A DNA stretch of 43,772 nucleotides from Oscillospiraceae bacterium (GTDB lineage Bacteria; Bacillota; Clostridia; Oscillospirales; Acutalibacteraceae): the NCBI GenBank assembly GCA_031282735.1, contig JAITDE010000100.1, positions 1 to 43,772 on the forward strand, given 5' to 3'. A program made the position numbers and the translations under genes. Below the pieces are notes generated by a model, which was given only the letters and a program-made list of their open reading frames with translations, had not been told where the DNA came from and did no database searches. Shown piece after piece: positions 10,499-20,825 of the stretch (positions are counted from its first letter, which is position 1; each line of letters starts with the position of its first letter).

Positions 10499-12850
10499 AT
10501 GAAACATAAAAAGCGCAAGGATGCCGCAAAGGCGAAACGCCGCGGCACTTTGCCCAAAAACGTTTTGAATTTGTTGGAATCCCAAAACCTGCGCACGGAT
10601 GATTTTATCTTTTCCGCCGTCGGCGACATGGATAACGACGGCAACTACTGCGCCAATTGGCTGGCGTTCGACGACAAAGGGCTTTACATCGCTTTCGGCA
10701 CGGAAGAAACCGTCAAGAAAAAGAAACGAAAATTCCCCGAAGCGGCGGTGAAACTCACAGGACTTTCGGCATTGCCGCTGGAAGATGTTGAAGAACTGAA
10801 AATTGAACGCTATGTGACCACGGGGCGGCTGATTGCCGTCGAAAAAGGCGAGGAACGCCCGCTCACACGGTTTTCGATTGGCAAAACGGGCGATATTCAA
10901 AAATTCGCGGATTGTTTCAACGCCAAAATCAACGGAAAAGCTCTTGCGTCTTGGCTCACGGTGTTTGACGACACGCTCTATTGCCCCAAATGCGGGGAAC
11001 GCTATCCCGATTCCCGCAAAGTCTGCCCCAACTGCGTCAAAAAAAGTTCAACGATCAAAAGGTTGTTCGGGTTTTTCAACGGGTTCCTCCCGCAAATGGG
11101 ATTGATTCTGTTGCTGCAAATTATTGCGTCCTGCTTCGGCGTGATATTGCCCAAATTCAGCACGGAGATGCTCTTCGACGACGTGCTCAACGCCGACAAC
11201 CCCGATTCGTCTGAGGCAAAACTTGCCGCGCTGGGTGTACTCGTGCTTATGCTCATCGGCATTCGCGTGGCGGATCTCCTCTTTCGCCTCGGCTTTGAGT
11301 GGATTCTCACAGGCGTGATGCCAAAGATGATCTACAACATCAAAGTGCAGATTTTCACCTCGATGCAGCGGCTCACGGTCGGATTTTATTCCTCCAAACA
11401 AACGGGGCAATTGATGGACCGCGTCACGGGTGATGCCAACAACATCTATTGGTTCTTTGTGGACGGCGCGCCGTTTATCGTGATGAACGCCGTGCGGATG
11501 ATCGGCATTTTGCTTTTGATGTTCTTGATCAGCTGGAAACTGTCACTGCTCACGCTGCTGTTGTTGCCGCCCATTGTCGCCTTGGCTGTGTTCGGCGATT
11601 CCATTTTCCGCCGCCTGCACCACCGCATCTGGGCGCAAAACGCGCGGATGACCTCCATGCTCAGCGATAATATCAACGGGCAACGGGTGATCAAAGCGTT
11701 CTCGCGGGAAAACGCGGAACTCGAACGTTTCTCCACCATCAGCCGCAACGTGCGCGACGCGCAATTGGAGCAGGCGAACAAAGAAAACACGCTCTTCCCG
11801 CTCATGACGGCACTCGTTTTGATTTTGAGCACATTTGTGCTGGTGGTCGGTGCGCGCTTCGTGATCGGCGGCGAAATCACCATCGGTCAATTGCTGACTT
11901 ACACGGTTTATTTGACCATGATACAAGGACCGATTGAGTTCTTCATGTGGGTTTTCAACTGGTGGGCGCGCGCGGTGGACAGCGCACAGCGTCTGTTTGA
12001 AATCATCGACGCAAAGCCGGATATCACGGAACAAGACAATCCAACAATACTCAATCCGTTTCGCGGCGATATTGAAATCAGCGAATTGGAGTTTGAGTAT
12101 GAACCGGCCGTGCCGATCATCAAAAAAATCTCTCTGCGTGCCGAGGCGGGTAAAATGCTCGGCATTGTGGGCAAAACAGGCGCGGGCAAAAGCACCATCG
12201 CCAATTTGATCTCCCGCCTCTATGATCCAAAAGCGGGCGTGATACGTATTGACGGCACGGACATAAAGGAGCTTTCGTTTGCGCAACTGCGAAAAAACAT
12301 CGGCTTGGTGTCGCAGGATATCTATTTGTTCACAGGAACGATTGCCGACAACATCCGCTACGCCAACATCGGCGCGAGTTACTCTGAAGTGATTGCGGCG
12401 GCAAAGGCGGCATCGGCGCACGATTTCATCCTCAAACTTCCCGATGCCTACGAAACGCGCGTGGGCAACGGCGGGCAATCGCTATCGGGCGGCGAAAAAC
12501 AGCGCATATCCATTGCAAGGGCCGTTCTGCAAAATCCCAAAATATTGATTCTGGACGAAGCGACCGCCGCTATGGACACCGCAACTGAACGCAGTATACA
12601 GGAATCCTTGCGCCAACTCAAAGCGGGACGCACGACCATCGCAATTGCGCATAGACTCTCAACCCTGCGCGACGCCGATTATCTCGCGGTCGTCGACGAC
12701 GGGACGTTGGTGGAATACGGCACGTTTGCGGGGTTGATTCAACAAAAGGGCGCGTTTTATAAGCAATACAAAATCCAATCGCAGTCGTTGGCGGCGGTAT
12801 CCATTATCGGCGAAGAAAGTACCGTTCAAGCAGACAAAACGGACGAATGA
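10499..12850 (+). CDS. ABC transporter, fused permease/ATPase, with N-terminal extension and zinc-ribbon-like Cys4 motif
   Basis: 'YCPKCGERYPDSRKVCPNC' before the TMD; Walker A 'GKTGAGKST', signature 'LSGGEKQR', Walker B 'ILILDEATAAMD'. Start at MKHKKRKD. Confidence 0.92.
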   Translation: MKHKKRKDAAKAKRRGTLPKNVLNLLESQNLRTDDFIFSAVGDMDNDGNYCANWLAFDDKGLYIAFGTEETVKKKKRKFPEAAVKLTGLSALPLEDVEELKIERYVTTGRLIAVEKGEERPLTRFSIGKTGDIQKFADCFNAKINGKALASWLTVFDDTLYCPKCGERYPDSRKVCPNCVKKSSTIKRLFGFFNGFLPQMGLILLLQIIASCFGVILPKFSTEMLFDDVLNADNPDSSEAKLAALGVLVLMLIGIRVADLLFRLGFEWILTGVMPKMIYNIKVQIFTSMQRLTVGFYSSKQTGQLMDRVTGDANNIYWFFVDGAPFIVMNAVRMIGILLLMFLISWKLSLLTLLLLPPIVALAVFGDSIFRRLHHRIWAQNARMTSMLSDNINGQRVIKAFSRENAELERFSTISRNVRDAQLEQANKENTLFPLMTALVLILSTFVLVVGARFVIGGEITIGQLLTYTVYLTMIQGPIEFFMWVFNWWARAVDSAQRLFEIIDAKPDITEQDNPTILNPFRGDIEISELEFEYEPAVPIIKKISLRAEAGKMLGIVGKTGAGKSTIANLISRLYDPKAGVIRIDGTDIKELSFAQLRKNIGLVSQDIYLFTGTIADNIRYANIGASYSEVIAAAKAASAHDFILKLPDAYETRVGNGGQSLSGGEKQRISIARAVLQNPKILILDEATAAMDTATERSIQESLRQLKAGRTTIAIAHRLSTLRDADYLAVVDDGTLVEYGTFAGLIQQKGAFYKQYKIQSQSLAAVSIIGEESTVQADKTDE

Positions 12851-12867
12851 CGAAAGGAGCGAACTTG

Positions 12868-13401
12868 ATGTCGCTTACAATAGAAAATCTGGAAAAAGAA
12901 AACACGAAAAAAATGGAAACAACGTTCACCGATCCCGCGGCATGTGTGTTTTTCAAAAACCCAAACGGCTTTTTGGGGTTGACAATCGGCGACGCCGTGC
13001 ACAAACGTGTGCAGCTACGCCGTGCGCTACCTTTCAGCGCGCCCGCCAAATATGTTTTCGTGCTGGACATGGACGACAAAGAACTTGCCGTTTTGGAGGA
13101 TCTCGCCGCGCTCAATGCCGAAAACCGCGCCTTGGTTGACGAAGAACTCGCCATGCGCTACTATTACCCCGAAATCACCCAAATCAAATCTGTTAAAGAC
13201 AAAAACGGCGCACACTATTTTGAATTAATGATCGGCAGCGTGAAGAAAAATATTGCCGTCAAGGATCTTTCAAAAAACCTGAAACAGCTTGAAAACAATA
13301 CCGTAATTATCATTGACGTCGACGGCAACCGTTACTTCATACGCGACGTACTCAAAGTGCAACGCAAGAGTTTGCGCGCACTTGAGCCGTACCTGTATTG
13401 A
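12868..13401 (+). CDS. DUF1854-like protein
   Basis: Small protein between two ABC exporter genes; 'DPAACVFFKNPNGFLGLTI...VQLRRALPF', 'LEDLAALNAENRALVDEELAMRYYYPEI', 'IRDVLKVQRKSLRALEPYLY' fit DUF1854. RBS AAAGGAG before MSLTIENL. Confidence 0.75.
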   Translation: MSLTIENLEKENTKKMETTFTDPAACVFFKNPNGFLGLTIGDAVHKRVQLRRALPFSAPAKYVFVLDMDDKELAVLEDLAALNAENRALVDEELAMRYYYPEITQIKSVKDKNGAHYFELMIGSVKKNIAVKDLSKNLKQLENNTVIIIDVDGNRYFIRDVLKVQRKSLRALEPYLY

Positions 13402-13425
13402 TCGCCCCAAAGGAGGGAAAATCAA

Positions 13426-15612
13426 ATGACGGCTTTTCAACAAACGGTCACATTCGACCGTGCGCCCGACGGGCAAATATGCGAAGGCAAGCTCATGTTC
13501 CGCAACGATACGCTGCTTTGCATCCAAAATGGGCACAGCACAACGTTTACGCTGAAAGATATCGCGAAACTCCAGCAATACACCGACGTCGGCTGCGCCC
13601 GCCTAGAGATCCGCGCCAAAACACCGGACGGCGGGGAATCGCCTCCCTGCAACAACATCTTGGTTTGCAGGTTTTCGATGACGTACGCGGAGGAAATCGG
13701 CGACTTATGCAAGATGGTGAACCACTGGATCGACACGGGGGAATACCCGAAAGAAAAGGAAATTCCAGCACGGCATTGCGAAAAATGCGGACGCAGTTTT
13801 TTGCCGGGCATGCGCGTTTGCCTGTACTGCACGGACACAAAACGCATTTGGAAACGGCTTTGGGCTTTGCTCGCGGGCAGAAAACATTTGTTTTTTATCT
13901 CGGCTGTTTTCATGATTCTGTTCAATCTCTGCCAGCTTGCCGCGCCTTTACTGACCCGCCAGATGCTGGACAGTCTGCTCATCCCGACACTGGAGGGTAT
14001 CCCCACTGTTCTGCCGTTTGGTTGGAGCGTGACGCACGCGCTGACAATGTGCGGCATTGCCATCGGCTTGGGCTATGCGCTCGGGCAAATGTGTCTTGGC
14101 TTCTCCAACCTTATAGCACGCCGATTGGGCGCGGGATTCACCAACCAATTGCGTTGCCTCATCTATGACAAAGTCCAAAATTTGTCGATCTCCTCCATGC
14201 AGAACCATGAGGCGGGCGATTTGATGCGCCGTGTGTCGGAAGACACCGATCAAGTGTATGATTTTATGATAGGCATGGGGCGGGCTTGCATCGAAAAAAT
14301 ACTGATGTTGCTGATCGTCGGCGCGATCATGTGCGTCACAAGCCCGCTTTTAACGCTAGTTGTGTTTGTCCCCGTGCCAATCACCCTGTTTTTCTACAAC
14401 CGATTTTGGCCTGCTTCCGCGCGCCGTTACAACAAAAGTCTCCGCTACTTTGGGCGGGAGAAAACTGTTCTGCGCGATATCATCAAGGGTATCCGCGTGG
14501 TGAAAACCTTTGGCACGGAAGCCCGCGAAATCGCGAAATTCGACAAAGTGAGCGGCCAACTGTGCCGCGCCCAAACCATTTCGGAACGATTTTGGGTGTT
14601 GCTCTTTCCGAACATCCGCTTGATTTTGGCAATTTCAGAAACACTCGTTTGCCTTGTTGGCGGACGGATGGTGCTCCAAGGCACACTTTCGGTCGGTTCA
14701 CTCCTGCAATTCACGTTGCTCACAGGATCGGTTTTTGAGCCAATCCGCTGGATGAGCTTTGCACCGCAGGCAATCTCCCGCACAAGCGCAAGCCTAATCA
14801 AGATGTTCGAAGTGATCGACGAAGAAAACACCGTGCCGCTGGTCGACACGCCCGTCACCCCCGCAATCAACGGCGCGATCGCGTTTGACGGGGTGCAGTT
14901 CGGCTACAAATCGTTTGAGCCTGTACTCCAAAACATCAACATCAAAATCCAACAGGACGAAATGATCGGTTTGGTGGGGCATTCGGGCGCGGGCAAATCG
15001 ACGATGATCAACCTGATGATGCGGCACTACGACGCGGATATCGGCGCGATTCGGATTGACGGCACGGATATCCGCGCGTTTGATTACAACTATCTGCGCG
15101 AAAACATCGGCGTGGTGTTCCAGGAGACGTTCCTTTTTTCCGGCACGGTTTTTGAGAACATCGCCTATGCCAAACACGACGCTTCGCCCGAAGCCGTCTT
15201 CCGCGCGGCAAAACTCGCCAATGCCCATGATTTCATCTTGCAACTGCCCGATGCCTACAACACCATTGTGGGCGAGGATGGGCACACGCTCTCGGGCGGT
15301 GAACGGCAGCGTGTGGCAATCGCCCGCGCAATTTTGAAAGATCCCAAAATTTTGATTTTGGACGAAGCGACTAGCGCGCTCGATCCCGAAACGGAGGGCG
15401 TGATTCAGGAAGCGTTGCAGCGTTTGGTGAAAAACCGCACAACCATCGCCATTGCCCACAGGCTGTCGACGCTCCGTTATGCGGACCGTCTGGTGGTGCT
15501 GGACCACGGAAAAATCGCCGAAGTCGGCAGCCACAAAGAGTTGCTGGAGCAAAAGGGCATTTACTACGGGCTTGTGACGGCTCAGCGGCAGATGAACGCG
15601 GCGAAGCGTTAG
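13426..15612 (+). CDS. ABC transporter, fused permease/ATPase, second of the pair, with N-terminal extension and Cys4 motif
   Basis: 'HCEKCGRSFLPGMRVCLYC', Walker A 'GHSGAGKST', 'LSGGERQR', 'ILILDEATSALD'; RBS AAAGGAGGG. Confidence 0.93.
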   Translation: MTAFQQTVTFDRAPDGQICEGKLMFRNDTLLCIQNGHSTTFTLKDIAKLQQYTDVGCARLEIRAKTPDGGESPPCNNILVCRFSMTYAEEIGDLCKMVNHWIDTGEYPKEKEIPARHCEKCGRSFLPGMRVCLYCTDTKRIWKRLWALLAGRKHLFFISAVFMILFNLCQLAAPLLTRQMLDSLLIPTLEGIPTVLPFGWSVTHALTMCGIAIGLGYALGQMCLGFSNLIARRLGAGFTNQLRCLIYDKVQNLSISSMQNHEAGDLMRRVSEDTDQVYDFMIGMGRACIEKILMLLIVGAIMCVTSPLLTLVVFVPVPITLFFYNRFWPASARRYNKSLRYFGREKTVLRDIIKGIRVVKTFGTEAREIAKFDKVSGQLCRAQTISERFWVLLFPNIRLILAISETLVCLVGGRMVLQGTLSVGSLLQFTLLTGSVFEPIRWMSFAPQAISRTSASLIKMFEVIDEENTVPLVDTPVTPAINGAIAFDGVQFGYKSFEPVLQNINIKIQQDEMIGLVGHSGAGKSTMINLMMRHYDADIGAIRIDGTDIRAFDYNYLRENIGVVFQETFLFSGTVFENIAYAKHDASPEAVFRAAKLANAHDFILQLPDAYNTIVGEDGHTLSGGERQRVAIARAILKDPKILILDEATSALDPETEGVIQEALQRLVKNRTTIAIAHRLSTLRYADRLVVLDHGKIAEVGSHKELLEQKGIYYGLVTAQRQMNAAKR

Positions 15613-15642
15613 CGTTTGCCGCACAGTCGCAAGCAAAAGTCG

Positions 15643-16020
15643 CTAAAACAGATTGCCCCAACTTAGCTTTTCCATTTCGCGAATTGTCTTCACACATTGA
15701 ATGGAACGTATGCATTGCTCAATATATAAATCAAATTTGTTTGATTTTGCGTAATCGGGGAGCGTACCTAATGTCCATTCGAGTTCATTCAAATTGGTGT
15801 GCGGCAACAGAATGTGCAAAAAATTTTCGCTTTTCTCCCATTGGCGCATGACTTTTTCGGTGATTTGCTCCACGGATTCTTTTTTTTCGGCGGTATCCAA
15901 AGCTTGCCGCAACGCCGTGGTGAGTTCCCCTGTCACTTTTTCAAGATGTCCCGCACAAAACAACGCCGCTCCAACCGCGAAAACGATCAGGCAAATGGAT
16001 GCAATCAAACGCAATTTCAT
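15643..16020 (-). CDS. DUF4363-like membrane-anchored protein
   Basis: N-terminal TM 'MKLRLIASICLIVFAVGAALF', small size, directly downstream of a DUF421 gene with overlapping ends. Confidence 0.6.
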   Translation of the reverse strand: MKLRLIASICLIVFAVGAALFCAGHLEKVTGELTTALRQALDTAEKKESVEQITEKVMRQWEKSENFLHILLPHTNLNELEWTLGTLPDYAKSNKFDLYIEQCIRSIQCVKTIREMEKLSWGNLF

Positions 16021-16694
16021 CCGCGCACCTCTTTCGGCACACAAAATACATCGCCCGATTTGTTCATCGTCAAAAGCATGATGGATTTTTCGGGCGTTTT
16101 TTGCTTTTTGATGATTGCCTCCAACTGCGGTAGCGTCAGCCCCGCGTCCGCCAGACGTTCGGGAATCCGCTGTCCATCATACACCAAAACAACGGGGATA
16201 CCGTCGTCCTTTGGCTGCAATTGTAAATCTTTGATTGTAACACCGCGCTGTGCGGGCTTTGGCAGCGCACTAATTTTTCCGGTGGTTTCCACAATGCAAC
16301 TCTGCACCTGCGAGATATCGAATAAATCTTTTTGGCGCAGGGCTTCCATTAAATCGTCGAGCGAGATGCGCAAGTTTTTCAACTGTGCCAAATCGGGTTT
16401 GCCGTCTTTGATCACTTGAATGGAATGCCCCTGCGTGAACACGCGGTAACGGTTTGATTTGACGGCAAAAATGGAGTTGAGTATTTCAAAGCCGACCAAA
16501 ATCGCCGCCGAAATGAGCGACGTCGCCATGGGGATGGAATTATCCTGTATGGGAATCGCGACGAGTTCCGAAAGTAAGATGGTTACGACGAGTTCCGTGG
16601 GCTGCAATTCACCCACTTGCCGTTTGCCCATCAAGCGAATGGCCGCCATCACGACCAAATACAAAATTGCAACGCGCAAAACGGTAATCAGCAC
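16017..16694 (-). CDS. DUF421 domain-containing membrane protein (YetF/YdfS-like)
   Basis: 'AILYLVVMAAIRLMGKRQVGELQPTELVVTILLSELVAIPIQDNSIP'; GTG start with AGGAGG RBS at 16694. Confidence 0.85.
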   Translation of the reverse strand: MLITVLRVAILYLVVMAAIRLMGKRQVGELQPTELVVTILLSELVAIPIQDNSIPMATSLISAAILVGFEILNSIFAVKSNRYRVFTQGHSIQVIKDGKPDLAQLKNLRISLDDLMEALRQKDLFDISQVQSCIVETTGKISALPKPAQRGVTIKDLQLQPKDDGIPVVLVYDGQRIPERLADAGLTLPQLEAIIKKQKTPEKSIMLLTMNKSGDVFCVPKEVRG

Positions 16695-16808
16695 AAAACA
16701 GCCTCCTTGTGTGTCTATGTCCTTAGTATGGGCGGCTTGTTTTGGATTATGATCTAGAAAATGGTTTTTACAAATTGCTTCATTTATAAATCGATTCAAA
16801 AGAATAAA

Positions 16809-16831
16809 GCCCGCGGAAAAATTCCGCGAGC
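16809..16831 (-). terminator. groEL terminator
   Basis: Minus strand GCTCGCGGAA-TTT-TTCCGCGGGC followed by TTTATTCTTTT. Confidence 0.75.
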
Positions 16832-16856
16832 TTGCATTGTGTTTTGGTGTGTCTGC

Positions 16857-18853
<1,997 letters not shown>

Positions 18854-18880
18854 TTAGCACTCGTCTTGCTTGAGTGCTAA
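18854..18880. promoter_or_regulatory. CIRCE element (HrcA operator) upstream of groESL
   Basis: TTAGCACTC-N9-GAGTGCTAA, exact match to the CIRCE consensus. Confidence 0.95.
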
Positions 18881-18995
18881 ATCTATTATAGCCATATCAC
18901 GCAAAAAAATCAAGCGTTTTTGCCGCGAATTTACATTATTTACATTTCATTCACAAAGCCTACACAAAGGCGTGACAAACCAATCGGATATCAGA

Positions 18996-19027
18996 ACAAG
19001 AGACGGAGAAAATCCTCCGCCTCTTGT
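18996..19027. terminator. Stem-loop downstream of the SpoVM-like ORF
   Basis: ACAAGAGaCGGAG-AAAATC-CTCCGcCTCTTGT, long stem with one A/C mismatch; no strong T tract. Confidence 0.5.
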
Positions 19028-19059
19028 GTTTTGGGTCCGTTGAATCTTACATATGTAAG

Positions 19060-19146
19060 TTAAACACCATCGTCTTTTTTGATACGGAACAGAATGCGCA
19101 AAATTCCGCGCAAAGCCCTTGGACTACGCAATACGACGACTTTCAT
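19060..19146 (-). CDS. spoVM: SpoVM-like stage V sporulation peptide (28 aa)
   Basis: Manual reverse-complement translation MKVVVLRSPRALRGILRILFRIKKDDGV*; RBS-like AAAGGGGG upstream; absent from ORF track (too short). Confidence 0.75.
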   Translation of the reverse strand: MKVVVLRSPRALRGILRILFRIKKDDGV

Positions 19147-19172
19147 TCATGTTTTCCCCCTTTCTTTCCGCA

Positions 19173-19328
19173 CTAACAGCGCAACAGGCGGATGAGTATC
19201 ACGAGTGCGCAAAAAATCACAAGAACAAGCACGAACACCGCAACCGACGGCACGACAGCTGCCAGCAAAAGCCCCAAAACAAACGCCGCCAGCAACGGTC
19301 CAACGCTTTTCCCCTGCCCTATCCGCAT
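19173..19328 (-). CDS. Small membrane protein (51 aa)
   Basis: Manual translation MRIGQGKSVGPLLAAFVLGLLLAAVVPSVAVFVLVLVIFCALVILIRLLRC*; two hydrophobic segments; absent from ORF track. Confidence 0.55.
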   Translation of the reverse strand: MRIGQGKSVGPLLAAFVLGLLLAAVVPSVAVFVLVLVIFCALVILIRLLRC

Positions 19329-19397
19329 GTTCTCACCCCTCAACTGTTGCTACTGCATTCTATTCGCGGCAAAGTCTTTTGGTGATTCATCCAAAAT

Positions 19398-19431
19398 GCC
19401 CCCAGCCCGCCCTGATGGAGGGGATGGGGGC
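19398..19431 (-). terminator. GC-rich stem-loop after the heptad-repeat gene
   Basis: Minus strand GCCCCCATCCCC...GGGCTGGGGGC followed by ATTTT. Confidence 0.5.
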
Positions 19432-19477
19432 TTGCAATTTTACGTCTTGCATCTAGTATCCGATGTCCGGACGGGTT

Positions 19478-20674
19478 CTACGCCCGACATGATTTTTCGG
19501 CGACCTGAACAATTGGCTGAACAGGATCAATCGCCGCCGCGGATACGTCAATTGCCGCTTGCCGGGGCAAGATTGGCCGCGGCAACGTCAAATCGACATC
19601 CGGAACAGACAAGTTGACCGGCGGCAACGTGATATTCGGGCATGCCAACGCGGCACGGATCGGTTGCGTGGAAACATACAGAGGATCGGGCACGGATTGC
19701 ACCGACGGCAATTGCACATCCGCATTCGGCATCGCCAAATGGATATCCGGAATTTGGATATCGATAGCGGGAGCTTCCATGCGCACTTTCGGAAGCGTTT
19801 TGTCGATTGCGGGGATTGCCACGTCAATTTCGGGCAGCTCGACATCGATCGGCGGAATATCCAGCGCAATTTGCGGCAACGGCGCTTCGATGGCAGGCAA
19901 GGTGAGGTTCACGTTGGGCGCGGCGATATTCACATCCGGCAAAGCAAGATTGACCGTTGGCATGGACAACTCCACATCCGCCATATCCAAGTTGACATCG
20001 GGGATGGCAAGATCAATCGTTGGCAGCGTAACATTGACTTCCGGCAATTCCAAACTCACGTTCGGCAACTCCACATTCAAATCCGAAACTTCCACGTCCA
20101 CATCGGGAATACTGACGCTGATTTCAGGCAGTTCCAAGTTGACGGGCGGCATTGACATGTTGATTTCGGGCAACGCAAGCTGAACGTCGGGCATGCTCAT
20201 CACAACATCGGGAATCGAAACATTCACGAATGGTTGACTGACGTTCAATTGCGGCTGAGACACATGCAATGCCGGCTGTGTCAAGTTGACGAGAGGAGGC
20301 GTCACATTCACTTTGGGCGGTTTCACGTTGATTTGCGGCTGTGCGACGTTCACCTTCGGCGGCGTTACGCTGATTTGCGGTCTGGTCACGTTGATTTTCG
20401 GCTGGGTCACATTCACTTTTGGTTCAGCGACGGTGAAACATGGCTGCGAAACGCGCACTTGTGGCTGCGTAAAATGAACCTCCGCATCGCGAACGACAAG
20501 TTCGGGCTGATTGAATTCCAGTTCAGGCGCGGCGTAATTGACTGCGGGCTGCAAAACGATGGGTTTCGCAAGCGGTATCCGCAAATCCGCTTGGGGATTG
20601 TCGTATTGGCAAACGTTTGAAAGAATTCGTATAAATTGTTTTCCTTGCTCTTCGGTGATTGCATAACGATACAT
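19478..20674 (-). CDS. Heptad-repeat protein (P-x-[VI]-[ND]-[VL]-x-x, 40 consecutive repeats)
   Basis: Single ORF; 'PKVNVTQPKINVTRPQISVTPPKVNVAQPQINVKPPKVNVTPP...PEINMSMPPVNLELPEISVSIPDVDVEV'. Confidence 0.85.
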   Translation of the reverse strand: MYRYAITEEQGKQFIRILSNVCQYDNPQADLRIPLAKPIVLQPAVNYAAPELEFNQPELVVRDAEVHFTQPQVRVSQPCFTVAEPKVNVTQPKINVTRPQISVTPPKVNVAQPQINVKPPKVNVTPPLVNLTQPALHVSQPQLNVSQPFVNVSIPDVVMSMPDVQLALPEINMSMPPVNLELPEISVSIPDVDVEVSDLNVELPNVSLELPEVNVTLPTIDLAIPDVNLDMADVELSMPTVNLALPDVNIAAPNVNLTLPAIEAPLPQIALDIPPIDVELPEIDVAIPAIDKTLPKVRMEAPAIDIQIPDIHLAMPNADVQLPSVQSVPDPLYVSTQPIRAALACPNITLPPVNLSVPDVDLTLPRPILPRQAAIDVSAAAIDPVQPIVQVAEKSCRA

Positions 20675-20825
20675 AGTCTTTGACCAGTCGGGACAGACTG
20701 GTTTTCCTCACTTTCGGTGATATTGAACGGACAAGAAAGACAAGCCGTTCGCTACACTATATGCGAACAGCTTGTATGTGTTCCAAATATCACAGGCAAA
20801 AAACGCCCGAAAATCCCGCGCCTTT

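Noticed and set aside
8529-15612. Cyanophycin biosynthesis/export cluster
   Set aside because: DUF1854/ABC genes are compatible, but no cyanophycin synthetase or cyanophycinase is in the window, so the substrate is left open.
19559-20155. Plus-strand repetitive ORF opposite the heptad-repeat gene
   Set aside because: Periodicity is inherited from the sense-strand heptads; sense frame spans the whole region, has a sensible start and a following terminator-like stem.
19709-20548. Possible CRISPR or satellite DNA
   Set aside because: Period is 21 nt in coding phase with degenerate units and no spacers; explained by the protein heptads.
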